Assembly (NCBI GenBank): GCA_026873275.1
Contig: JANTUC010000014.1
Span: 124,001-188,000, forward strand
Length of the DNA: 64,000 bases
Reading direction: 5' to 3'
Source: Pseudopithomyces maydicus
Lineage: Eukaryota; Ascomycota; Dothideomycetes; Pleosporales; Didymosphaeriaceae
In this document: positions 24,601-35,273 of the stretch, one piece after another
Layout of the letters: each line of letters opens with the position of its first letter
How positions within the stretch are numbered: position 1 is the first letter of the stretch
The notes under the pieces: generated by a model
Told to the model about the DNA's origin: nothing
The model's input: only the letters and a program-made list of their open reading frames with translations
The model's database searches: none
Program-made: the position numbers and the translations under genes

Positions 24601-27056
24601 GTCTCCCCGGCCTCCAGCCCGCCCTCTCCGAACCCAAAGTCCGCGCCTAATGAGCCGAAGCCCGTCGAGTCGTCGCCAACATGCAGGAAGGAATCAAAGT
24701 CGAAGTTCTCCAACGCGCCGGGATCGCCAAACGTGAGGTCCAGAGTTTCAAAGTTCTACAAGTGACAACCGTTAGTTCGTGAAAACGCGCGCGTGTGCAT
24801 GTACAGACAAAATGCAGACAAAAGGTAGACAAAAACTCACATCTTCAGGCAACTGGCCAAATGCACCGCTGCCGTTGTCCATCGAAGGCGGCTGCTGCTG
24901 AGCCGGAGGCTGGGGCTGTGCGGCTTGGGGCGGCTGCTGGCCGTTGGGGCCCTGACCGAACGACTTGTTGGGGTGGACCGGAGTGATGGGCGCGGTTGGC
25001 GTTTGCGGTTCTTCGCCGCCGGACGCGGCTGGAGTTGCACCTGTTGCCCCCTTTTGGTTGCGGGCTTCTGATATCAATATCAACGATGCTCAGGGGGAGA
25101 CTGGGAATGAAAAACTTTACCTTTGCGTCCTTTGTATTCTTCTTAGTGGGCTTGGGCTTGTTGCCTGTTGACGGTGTTGGCGGCGCCGCTGGCTGTGAAG
25201 GCGACGGTTCTTGTGTCCGGGGCTGCTCGCCTGTCGGTGCTGGAGGGGGAGGCATTTGCTGGCGGTTCTGCTGAGAGTTGGCGCCCATGGGGCCCATCGG
25301 TTGCTGACCTGGCATCATTCCTGGCTGGCCTTGAGGTCCTCGCCAAGCGCCACCGTTCTGCATGTGAGCCATCTGGTTCCGTTGCATCGCTTGTTGCATC
25401 TCAGCAGTCATTTGTCCATTCACGGCAAACTGAGGATGCGAACTTGGCGGTCTCATCATTTGTGGGTTCATGCCGTTCGGGAAGCCGTATTGCGGAGGCA
25501 TACCAGGGGGCATCGAGTTGGGATCAAAGGCCACACCGGGAGCCGGGGAGTTGCGCTGAGGTTGCATGGCACCTTCTGGCATTGGCGAGCCGGGAAGACC
25601 TTGCGGGCCCATCCGAGGGGTAGCGCCCTTCTTCATCTGGTCACTGGGATTAGGCGACGGGCCAGCTCTGCTCCCCTGGGGAGACATGGCCTGGGGAATC
25701 CGGGGCCTCCAACGGGACCCTGCCCGTGTGGCCCAGTCATGTTGTCCTGCTCCTGACGAGCCATCAATAAGCGCTTCTTATTTTGCTGTTCCAGCAGCAT
25801 GAGCTGCATCTGGTAGTCTTGCAGTGCGTGGTTTCCCTGTGGCGGTGGTGCGCCGGCGGGTATACCGGGTCGTGGCTGGTTGCCGACGAATATCTCCCCC
25901 TCGCCGGGCAGGCCCGGTTGGGTCATTGGAGAGCCTTGTGCGACGTTGTTCATCCCCTGATGGTCATTGAGTGCCATTCTTTGTTGTTGGGCCAGGCTTT
26001 GGGCATATACCTCAATTTGTTTTTGCTGTGCATTCTGCCCTTGCTGGGCGAACTCAGCGAACTGGTTACCGGGCATGTTGCCCGCATTCATTGCACCTGC
26101 AAAGGCCATACGGTTAGCGTCGGGTCCAGAATGATCCGGGGGCGCCCGGGGCATATTTTGGCTGCGTGCCAACGCCATACGCGGGCTATGGAAATTGGTA
26201 CCTTCAACACGGGGACGTTTGTTTGGCGATCCTCCGTTCTCATTCGAGCCGGGCGACTGGGGCCTCTGGCCGTTCATGTCCATCTGTGAGCCGTCTCTTT
26301 GCATCTGTGCTGACATCATGGCCTGGTTCTTCATCTGGTTCATGTTCGCCATGGGGTTGCCGTTGCTGCGTGGAGGTTAGCAGGGAGCACCAGCGACCGC
26401 GTCGGTCAGCTGCAAGCATATACGTACGGACGGCTGTTCATGGCGGCAGCGCGCTTGAGGTCGTTCTGCGGGACGCCATTGGGACCCCTCTGCAGCATGT
26501 TCTGATACATGGCGCCGTTCATGCCACCCTGCATCAGCATGCGCTGGGTCCTCTGCTCGTTGTGCTGCTGCATAGTGTTCTGTTCGGGTCAGTGTCGATG
26601 TCTCTCTCTGTGGCGACAAGCAGGTGGACTTACGCGAGCATGGACGATGTATTGGGAGCCCTTGGTGGTGGTGGAGCGGTTACGGGCGGCGCTGAAGATG
26701 TCCCAGAATTGAACCCACCAGTCGAGCAGGAAGGACTGCTCGGTGGCCTGGTTGGCTGGGAGGTTCGGCATGGGCAGGTCTCCAAAGGCCGGGTCGACGC
26801 CGTTCATGTTCCGCGGGCTCGACTTGGGCTTGACCATGACGTTGATGTCCTGGTCGAGCATGGCCTTGGCCAGCTTGTGGTTGTCGGTGCGGCAAAAGTA
26901 CTCGTAGATGTACGTGTTGAGCATGTCGCGCGGCTCGTACTGGGGCTGGGAGGGTCCTGGCGGGCGCTGGCCGCCGTTGACCATGCCGGGCGGGCCATCC
27001 ATGGGCACTGCGCCCGGGTTCATCTGGACCATCTGGGCCATGTTGGGGTTCTGCAT
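24594..27056 (-). CDS. somA: LisH-domain transcriptional regulator, SomA/Som1/Flo8-like
   Basis: Five exons (minus): 27056-26634, 26579-26428, 26365-25121, 25067-24841, 24755-24594; introns of 54, 62, 53 and 85 nt. About 736 residues. The N-terminal LisH/LUFS region is clear: 'MLNTYIYEYFCRTDNHKLAKAMLDQD' spans the LisH helices (cited here only as landmarks, with 'LLDWWVQFWDIF' after them). The rest is Met/Gln/Pro/Asn-rich with an NLS-like 'NKRPRVEG', ending in an acidic Phe/Asp/Gly-rich tail ('DLTFGDPGALENFDFDSF'), which looks like an activation domain. Family knowledge: a cAMP/PKA-pathway regulator of adhesion, development and virulence with a LIM-binding-type partner. Two frame breaks, at G4 25693-25696 and C5 25047-25051, each fit one missing base. 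The gene assignment is firm; symbol by analogy. Confidence 0.85.
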
Positions 27057-28295
27057 GGCGGCGATGGACGGTGGAAGGGGGTAGAGGCTGCGGTGGTGTC
27101 GCGGGCGGGCGACTATAGCTGCATGGACCACGGGCCGTGGCGACGGACGGGTGGTCGGGGGTGCGTCGGTGAGGCGAGACCAAGTGCCGCGTTTGCTATC
27201 TCATGCGGCGCTCTCGGTTGGGGCGCGACGCAGATGCAATGCGATCGCGCTCGATGGCGGCGGGTGGGATGCCGCTGGAGTTGCTGACGTCCTGGGGTGG
27301 ATTTGAGCGCCGGCGGAGGAGCGCAGCAGGGCAGCAGGGTCTAGCGATGGCGTGGTGAGCGACGAGCCTTCTGCAGCGTCAGGGCACCTGTCGAGATGCA
27401 GCGCAGGCGTGGCGGGCTACGGGCGGCGCGGGGAGAGGCGCGACGGGATCCAAGGGTTGCGAGCGAGCGGTGCAGTGGGTGCAGGCCGCCGAGATGGGGC
27501 GCGATGGGCGAGGGTGAAAGTCAGCACAGCGAAGAGAGTAGCGGGCAACCCGCGACCTCCACGAGGGGGCGGCCAAGGACGCTCACTCTGCCGCCAAGCA
27601 CGGCGCCCACGTGACCACGGCTATTCTTGGGCCCCCAGCCTCTCCAGGGCACCGCACCGCGTCTGGTTCTGCACTTTTGCAACAATTGTTGCACCTGCGC
27701 TGCGACGACGGGTGTGCTGCGCGCCCAGGCCGTGGCGGATGGCGGGCGGCCGTCGACGCAGGCCAGTGTTGAGCCAGCCATCCTGTCATCTGACCCCGAA
27801 CTGACGTGCCATGATGATTGATCCCCCCAGCGCATCCGTGGCTGACTGGCACCCGGACGCCGACTCCAGCCGCCGCCACCGTGGTTTTTTTGCACACAGG
27901 CACAGCGCAGCGCGAGCACACGTCCTCTCGTGTTCCAAGGTTGTGTCGTATCGCATCGTAGTCTATCTGTGCGGCCTGCAGCGCAGCCTACAGTACACTA
28001 CCTGCCTGCCTCGCCCTGCAACTGCGCGATCTACATGGCACGGTGCGCCACCAGCCAGCGCGTCCACCTCCGTCTGCTGCGCGCGCCCCACAATTTGCAC
28101 TTGGGCCCAGGTGCACTTCTATTCCTATTCCTGATCCAAACCGAGCGCTCCACGCCTAAAATGCATACAACACACGTACAGGACGCCCAGGTGCAATTCC
28201 CATGAACGCAACCTCCCCACAATGCACGCGACCAATCAATGGGTATCCGCCCCAGCTGCGCCCTTCCCCTTCCCCTTCCTCGGCACCGTCCGCCC
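27057..28295. promoter_or_regulatory. Upstream region of the SomA-like gene
   Basis: 1.2 kb of GC-rich sequence between two minus-strand genes, presumed to be the SomA-like promoter and 5' UTR. A long leader is typical of developmental regulators (general knowledge). No individual site is claimed. Confidence 0.45.
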
Positions 28296-29078
28296 TCACT
28301 CGTCGTCCGGCGGCATCTCGTCGTCGATGTAGCGGATGAGCGATATCCGCATCTCCGTCGTGTCGTTGCCACGAAGCACGTCGCTGGTGAAGTGCGCCTC
28401 CACCTGCATGTGCACCTGTGCCCGCGTCAGCCTGCCGTCCTCTGTGCATGTCTACCCCAGACGTACCATTTCCAGTGCGCCCCTCAGCACGCCGACAAGT
28501 ATGTTGGAGAACCACAGCTCGTCCTGCGCCCGGCCGTCGTCGGGCAGCTCGACAAAGTCGGCGAGCGGGTTCTCCTCGAAGATGAGCGAGAACTGCTTGT
28601 TGTCGCTCGACCAGTTGGCGATGGTCGGTGTGATGTTCAGGAAGATCTTGAAGCCGACCTGGTGTCTTCGCTCAGCTGGGCCCCTCGTTCACGGCGAGGG
28701 CAGGGCTACCTTTGAGATCATCTCGGCCACCTCGCGGAAGTTGGAGCATGCGGGCGCGTTCGACTTGGCGAGGAAGTCCTCGATCAGGCGCAGGCCGATG
28801 TTGTAGCCCATGCGGTCCAGCTGCTTGTTGACCTCGGGGTAGTTGAACTCGTAGTCCTTGCACAGCTGGGCGACGATGGTGCCGTAGGTGAGGGTGACGA
28901 GCTCGGCGCTGACCTTGTCGACCCGCGGCCTTTGCACGTCAGACGGCGGTGTTCCGGCAGCAACACGCGGAGACTTACGACTTCCAGACTCTGGCCTCGA
29001 TTAGCGCATGCCTCGTGTGAACGCCAGACGGCCTGGAGCTCACTCCTCGCCCAAACGGCCGGCCTTGGAAGAAGCCAT
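28296..29078 (-). CDS. bet3: TRAPP complex subunit Bet3 (TRAPPC3)
   Basis: Five exons (minus): 29078-29044, 28990-28979, 28929-28710, 28658-28467, 28415-28296; sum 579 nt, 192 residues, matching the Bet3 family length. Highly conserved blocks are visible: '[20 protein letters not shown]', '[20 protein letters not shown]', 'FLAKSN', then '[12 protein letters not shown]', '[19 protein letters not shown]' and the C-terminal '[20 protein letters not shown]'. Known role: core subunit of TRAPP, the GEF for Ypt1/Rab1 that tethers ER-to-Golgi vesicles. The Cys of 'PACSNF' falls where the acylated cysteine lies in Bet3 proteins. Exon 2 is only 12 nt. The donor at 28709 is GTAGCC, weaker than the others. 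No frame break. Confidence 0.95.
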
Positions 29079-29372
29079 ATCTTTTCGTCGGTCCCTGAGA
29101 AGCCCGAGGAGGTCTGCGGAGGCGGGGAACGAGGTAGTGTGAAAGCGGGGTGGGGTGGCCTCGGAGTTGTCGATATAAGGTTAAGTTGTCGAGTAGCTCG
29201 TGGGTGCTTTGAGCGCGCGCCCTGGTTATGTAAGCCAAGCGCGCTAGTGCACGGCGGGCCTCCAAAGTTTAAGTCAACGGGCCATCCCAGGCCAGCGTCG
29301 GTCGCCCTCGGAGCCCAGCACCGCCTTCTGCTGAAGACAATTTGCAGCACAGCAAGAGCCAGCAGGAACATC
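29079..29372. promoter_or_regulatory. Bidirectional promoter between bet3 and the U5-40K gene
   Basis: Only 294 bp separate the two divergent start codons, so both core promoters and 5' UTRs must share it. Both genes are housekeeping. Confidence 0.6.
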
Positions 29373-30735
29373 ATGTCGGGTGAAAAGCGGCCCGCCGCCG
29401 ACTCGTTCGGCACCACCCAGCTCGTCAAGCGCGCAAAGTCCGATGCGAACCTGAACAACGACTCTGCCGTCGCCGTGGTCAGCGGCCCCGGCCAGAATGG
29501 CGCCCTCATACAGGCGGTGCGTGTGCCCAGAGACCACCGGGAAGCCCAATTGCTAAAGGTGCTGCGACTGACAGGCACCCTAGGTTGCGCGCGGCGGCTC
29601 GCTGCAGTCGCCTGTCATGGAGCTGGCAGGACACAGCGGCGAGGTGTTTGCCGCTCGATTCGACCCAACCGGCCAGTTCATTGCGTCTGGCTCCATGGAC
29701 CGCTCCATTCGTGAGTTCAGCGCCGCACACCAAGTTGCAAGCTCCCAAGTCTAACACGCGCCGCCAGTGCTCTGGCGCAGCTCCGGAACGTGCGAAAACT
29801 ACGGCATCCTCACCGGTCACAAGCAGGCGGTTCTGGACCTGCACTGGTCGCGCGACTCCAAGGTCCTCTTCTCTGCATCGGCAGACATGCACCTGGCAAG
29901 CTGGGACGTGGAGACTGGCGAGCGGATACGGAGACATCCAGGCCACGAGGAGGTGATCAACTGCATGGACGTCAGCAAGCGCGGCGAGGAGATGCTGGTC
30001 AGCGGATCTGACGACGGATACATTGGTGTAAGTGCTGTAGACACGAGGCTGTTCGGAAGCACATGGCTGATTGCAGGCAGCTCTGGGACGCAAGGACGAA
30101 GGAGGCAGTCAGCTTCATACCGACTGAGTTCCCCATCACGGCCATGGCATTGTCAGAGGCGGGCAACGAGCTGTTCACCGGTGGCATTGATAACGACATC
30201 AAGGTCTGGGACCTGAGAAAGAAGGCAGTGACGCATTCGCTGCTGGGTCACACAGATACCATCACTTCGTTGCAACTATCTCCGGACCAGACGACCCTCC
30301 TGTCCAACGCACACGACTCGACCGTTCGCACATGGGACGTCCGGCCGTTTGCGCCCGTCGACCGAGGGCTGAAAACGTACGATGGTGCGCCAACAGGACA
30401 CGAGCGCAATCTGCTCAAGGCCAGCTGGGATGCCGAGGGCAAGAGGATTGCAGCAGGCAGCGGAGATCAGAGCATGGCCATATGGGACGCAGCTACTGGA
30501 AAGCTCCTGCACAAACTCCCGGGACACAAGGGCGCGGTAAACGACGTCCGCTTCCACCCTCGAGGCGAACCCTTAGGTAAGTTACATGTACATGTTCGCG
30601 ATTCCGCGCGTGACCGTCATCTGGAGCACTTGGTACCTGACGATGCAAGACGGGTGAATCAGGCTGACTTGGCATCTCGCAGTGGTATCCGCATCCTCAG
30701 ATCGCACGCTCCTGGTGGGGGAGCTGGCCAAGTGA
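29373..30735 (+). CDS. U5 snRNP 40 kDa WD40 protein (SNRNP40 / Cwf17-Spf38 type)
   Basis: Exons: 29373-29516, 29584-29710, 29768-30027, 30081-30576, 30683-30735; sum 1080 nt, 359 residues, close to human SNRNP40. Short N-terminus with an NLS-like 'KRPAAD'/'VKRAKSD', then seven WD40 blades. Diagnostic blocks are 'VMELAGHSGEVFAARFDPTG', 'DGYIG|LWDART', 'GGIDNDIKVWDLR', 'LLSNAHDSTVRTWDVRPFAP' and the C-terminal 'VVSASSDRTLLVGELAK'. Known role: Prp8-associated component of the U5 snRNP and spliceosome. Introns of 67, 57, 53 and 106 nt; the third acceptor is a tandem GCAG-GCAG (30071-30080) and the downstream AG keeps the frame. The plus-strand open frame running past 30577 to 31127 is intron and 3' read-through. 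Confidence 0.93.
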
Positions 30736-32034
30736 GCTCACGGCAAAGTCTCTTGGCTGCGGCTCCCGAGGCCTACCAAGATGGCGCAAAGCGTGGCAAG
30801 AAACAAAATGGCGCCAGAGTTCAAACGAGCCTTTGTGCGAGCCTCGGGGCCCTGCAGTGGCACGGCGGCGCTGCCTCCGCACTGAACACGCCGGTGCGAC
30901 GCGCAAGGTTGGGAACTAGGGGACGCGAGGGATGGGGTTCAGGTTCGGTGCCGAGGACAGCGGCCAGAGGGCGGATTTGTAAAATGGAAAAGGCTGCCGT
31001 GCAACGACGCGCTTTTTCGTCGCAAGGTAGAAGGCTCTCGAGAACGAAATTTGAAATCCTCAATCGGGAATGCGGACGCTTTTTGAAGACGCAGGCCAGT
31101 GTGTGCAGCGCATGTCGACGGCGTTGAGAAATGGGCGTTTCGCGCTGGGATGATTGGTGGTGAGCCACGGCGACGTTTCGGATTCGCCCTCCCACCACGA
31201 CCCAATGGCCCCCTCTGCCCCATCCTGCATCCCCAAACACGTCGACACTCCACCGCGAACCATGCTGGATGCAGACTGCCCTCGCCGCCCCGTCCGCCCT
31301 GCGGCCCGTGGCCTGACAGAGACCCCCCGGCAGGCTTGCGTTTCATCATGGATGAAGCCGCTATTTGATACGCGAGCTGTTGCAGCGTGGCCCGCGCGCG
31401 CAATGCTTCAACCCCAGAGTCCACAATCACCAGCAGCTGTCCTTGCACCAGGGCCTTGTGCGACTTGCGGCCGCGCTCCTTTCCCCATGTTCCCTCGCTC
31501 CCCTCTTTAAGCCTTGTGCTTTTCCTATCCTTTGGCCGTCGGGCGTGCAGCTGTGCTGTAGACCATTCCTTACCGTCGCACTCGTTGGCTGAGGTCGTCA
31601 GGACGGTGCAGTCGTTGGTTTGTCGGCTCGAGAACTAGAGTCTTGTGTTCTTTCTTTGCTGCATGCTGCAGGCCTTGCTTGGGTGGTGTGCGTGTACGAC
31701 AAAAACAATCGACCATCTACATACATACGTGCGAAACGACATGCACCCTGCTTCTTGAACGACGGACGGGCTCCTGTCATTGTTACCTTGCTTTCTTTTC
31801 CGTTCGACGCCCTCCTTCTACCACCTTTACATACTCTCACTGCCGCTCGGTCGGCATTTTCAACCTTAACCTTTCTTCTTCGAAGCCGCTACCTCTGCGA
31901 GACATTGCGCATACGACTCAGGACCCGATTACACGACGAAACAGTCTTTCTTTACATTCACGCCGAACGACCTTACCATCATACCGCACTCGAGCATTGA
32001 TCAGCGTTGATCCAGCACCAAACCCACCGCCACA
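30736..32034. other. Intergenic region, GC-rich then pyrimidine-rich
   Basis: 3' flank of the U5-40K gene and upstream region of the next gene. The 200 bases before 32035 are CT-rich, as in many fungal 5' leaders. No supported gene. Confidence 0.5.
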
Positions 32035-33632
32035 ATGCCCATGCCCACCCTCTTCAAGTGGTCGCCCCAACCCAACCAAACACCAGATGGATCCCCGGCC
32101 TCCCAAACCTCCTCCCGCTTCACCGCCCTCCACCACAACGTCCGCTCCATCATAAACGGCTCCTCCATCTACTCGCAATCGCCCACCCTCAACGACGGCG
32201 GCGACCGCAGCCCCAAATCCACCTTCCGCGGCTTCCTCCGCCGCGACCACTCCCCGCCCGCCCCCTCGACATCCACACCGCAAACAATCCGCCCCACCGC
32301 GCCGAGCAAGATGACCGCCCGCTGTACCCGCAGCACACGGCGACGTCGTACATGCGCGCCTTCGCTCCGCTGGGAGAACCGAGACAGCCAGACGCGGTGT
32401 ACAGACGGGAAGACGACGTCCCGGACAGACATCCCGCCGACGTCCGGCTCGATTTGAGCGAGGGCGTGGATCCCGAGACGGTGGTGCTGAGTGACGATGT
32501 GCAGCGGAGGAGGCGGAGGCGCCACAGGAGGAGGAAGCATCATGGCTCTGCCTCTGGATCGGGAGCTAGCGCCCGCAGCCAACGCGCGTGGGTGCGGCGC
32601 AGGGGCGAGAAGCAGCGGTGCATGCCGTTTGTAAAGGGGACGGCGGCAAGGGGGAAGATGATTGCGTGTGTGATCTCTGGGGGGTTTCTGGCGGGCGTGT
32701 TGGCTATTTGTGAGTTCCCCCTACAAACATCTATTCGACCATTGCGCCTTTTCCCCTCTTTTCCCATCTTTTCCTCTCTCCACACACATATGTATATGTA
32801 TAAATATCATGGGAAACGCAATACTAACGCCAAATAAACAGACCTCACCCTAGCCCTCACCCGCTCCTCCCTCGGCCAAGAAATCCACATCCTCTTCATC
32901 ATGATCCTCCTCGCCACCACCATCTTCTTCTGCCACTCGCTCATCCGCCTCTGCATGCTCCTCCTGCGCCCGCCCCCGCCCCCCGCCCCCTCCCAAATAA
33001 CCTTCAACCCCAACCTGACCGCCCCCGAGGGCTTCGTCCCCGAACGCCCCATCCGCGTGCACCTCGCGCGCGACGAGGTCGACGCCGATCTCGAAGCGGG
33101 CTACTCGGACGACGACCACGACGGCGCGCCCCATGGCCCAGACGCAGAGAAGGACCGCGACAAGGTGCCGCTGCCCCCGCCGGCGTATGGCCTCTGGCGC
33201 AGCAGCGTCCGCGTCGATCCGAATCTGCTGCATTGGCAGAAGGTCGAGGAGCCGCCCGTGCCCGTGCCCGGCACGGAGGGTCTGGGTCTGCGCTCCTCGG
33301 CCATGTCCTCGACGCGTGGTGCGTCGGCGATCAGCGCGCATACGTATAATACGAGGGGTGGTTCAGCGATCAGCGCGCGTACGATGGGGACGGAGCGTGG
33401 GGGCTCGGCGATTAGTGTGAATTCGAGGGTTCCGGTGAGGGAGGAGGGCCCCAGACCGCCGTCGTATGCGAGTGAGGATGGGGTCGAGTATGTGGTTGAG
33501 GCGAGGGCGAGGTCGGTTGCGCCTGCGCCGGCGCCGGTGCAGACGAGGACGTCGGCGCAGGCTGCGGCGGGGGAGGGGAGGGATGGCATGAGCGATATTC
33601 ATCCTGCGTGGAGGCCGGGGTATGCTGTTTAG
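32035..33632 (+). CDS. Conserved-looking two-TM membrane protein of unknown function
   Basis: Exons 32035-32709 and 32842-33632 (132-nt intron, GTGAGT donor, branch ACTAAC, CAG acceptor). A Ser/Pro-rich N-terminus leads to a very basic stretch ('RRRRRRHRRRKHH') just before the first membrane helix ('MIACVISGGFLAGVLAI'). A short loop and a second helix ('HILFIMILLATTIFFCHSLI') follow, then a long Pro/Ser/acidic tail. The tail contains three near-copies of a short G-S-A-I-S unit (about 33330-33420). A frame break at the C5 run 32261-32265 fits one missing base; restored length is 488 residues. Both termini are probably cytoplasmic (inference). I do not recognise a named family. Confidence 0.7.
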
Positions 33633-34754
33633 AATAGATGGCTTGCCTTCGGGGGTGGGGGTGGGGGAAAGGGAGATGTGTATTCTAGCGGTGTATGGGT
33701 GATGGATGAAGGGGGAGGAAAAGTACCACGGGCGTTTAATACTCGATTGCTGTCTCTTTCGTGTTCTTTGGATTGTATTGGGCATGTAGCGAGGCGTTTT
33801 CGGAGGGGGTGGGGGTGTAAGGTTAGGAGGTGTAGCGAGCGTGTCGTATCGTATCGTATCGTATATGATATTATACTATGTTGTGCTGGAAATTCATCGA
33901 TTTGTTGCATGTCGTGATGTGGGGTTGATATTTGAGTTGGGGTGAGATTCCAGGTCTGTTCCTGAGAATTAGTTCTCACTTAGCCTGTGTACTTGTTATT
34001 TGTACAAAGGTGGGAAGGTGGAAGAGATGGATGGGGGAGATGGATGGGAGGAGGTGGATGGGGGAGATGGATGACGGAGCCGATAGGAGGTGGTGCGAGA
34101 TGGGGTACTAAAAGTTTGCATTTATCCATACTTTTGTATAACAGAAATATGTATGTATCTATACTACAAATTTTTATTTTGTGCCTTCAAAGTCTTTATA
34201 TATGAACTCTTAGCTACTATTAAGAATATCTTCCATCTTCATCTATGACCCAAAACGACTGCATGTATAGTAAAAGACTAACCTCAGGTGATTTATCACT
34301 AGAAGTTCCGCGTTGGACATGTGTACACAATATGGGCTGGGAGTCACGATGTCGTACCGCAAATGAGGCGGGATCGAATTTGTCAGCTCGTCCTGCAGAA
34401 AAGTAGCATCGAGAAATAGTTAAAAGAGGAAGTAACATCGGCCCAGCCTACAAAGTGAGGCTCCTTCAGCGAGCGACTGGACCAGGCTGAGATGGTCCTT
34501 CTCACGGTGTCATGTTGGTAATCACCAATATCACGTCACCCACACCAGCGCCACACTACCTTTCCACCGCCTTATTATTGCCTTCTCATGATGCTCGTTG
34601 TGTCTCTATTGGATGCACCCCTAGGTCTTCTGACAAGTCCCCTCGAAACCATACTTCTAGTATTTACAAGGACGTCCCCGGTGAAAAGAAAACACATCTT
34701 CCACCACCACACCGAGCTCACAAATCTATCAATTTTCTTGATACCAAACACGAA
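33633..34754. other. Intergenic region with GTATC and GGATGG repeats
   Basis: (GTATC)n at 33844-33866 and GATGGGGGAGATGG-type repeats at 34010-34080. No supported gene apart from the possible leader of the next small gene. Confidence 0.5.
34010..34080. repeat. Imperfect GATGGGGGA(GATGG) minisatellite
   Basis: Several GAGATGGATGGG-like units in tandem. Confidence 0.7.
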
Positions 34755-35273
34755 ATGACAGGCACGCCCGGAGCGGAAATCGCCGGCCTCGTATTCAGCG
34801 GCGTTGCGGCTGTGGCTGTCATGCTCAAAGGAGGCTACTGGTTGTACCTCCGGCACTACAAGAGAGACCAGCCTGATCTACCGGTCTATCGGCGGGATTC
34901 AGACCAACCAACACACCGCCTACAATTCATCGGTGCAGATGAGAGCCCATTCATCTGCGTGGCATCAGGCCAACATAGTCATTATCTCGGGCGATCCACG
35001 CCATTATATCTACATCGCGCTTCCTCAGCAGGAGATCAAACCGCCCTCCGGGAAAGAGCAAGGTCAAGGCCTCAAAAGCACGAATTCCTCGATGAGAAGC
35101 CTGATCAGACGTATCGCGCTTGGCGCAGCTACTTCGTGAAGCGGGATGGGACTCGGAGATGTGTGGTTCGTAAGGGTGGTATGGAGTTTGATTCGGTGAG
35201 TAGTTTGAATCATGTTGGGTTGATTTGGACGAGAGATGGGCGGGTGGGGGATTATCTTGTGGTTGGGAGATGA
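34755..35273 (+). CDS. Small putative membrane-anchored protein, orphan
   Basis: The ATG at 34755 opens 172 residues. A hydrophobic N-terminal segment ('EIAGLVFSGVAAVAVMLKGG') is followed by a basic region and a C-terminal block 'RAWRSYFVKRDGTRRCVVRKG' that reads like real protein. The frame is also open upstream to 34512, but that part looks like leader sequence. A competing frame at 34804-35139 has equally plausible composition in its middle ('NIVIISGDPRHYIYIALP'), so the gene may be broken or mis-framed. No family recognised. Confidence 0.4.
   Translation: MTGTPGAEIAGLVFSGVAAVAVMLKGGYWLYLRHYKRDQPDLPVYRRDSDQPTHRLQFIGADESPFICVASGQHSHYLGRSTPLYLHRASSAGDQTALRERARSRPQKHEFLDEKPDQTYRAWRSYFVKRDGTRRCVVRKGGMEFDSVSSLNHVGLIWTRDGRVGDYLVVGR

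Noticed and set aside
26166..27287. Long plus-strand frame (373 codons) over the SomA-like gene
   Set aside because: Antisense shadow of GC-rich coding sequence; no family-like text and ignores the well-supported minus-strand exons.
30577..31127. Extension of the U5-40K frame past 30577
   Set aside because: A GTAAGT donor at 30577 and a short last exon at 30683-30735 give the conserved family C-terminus instead.
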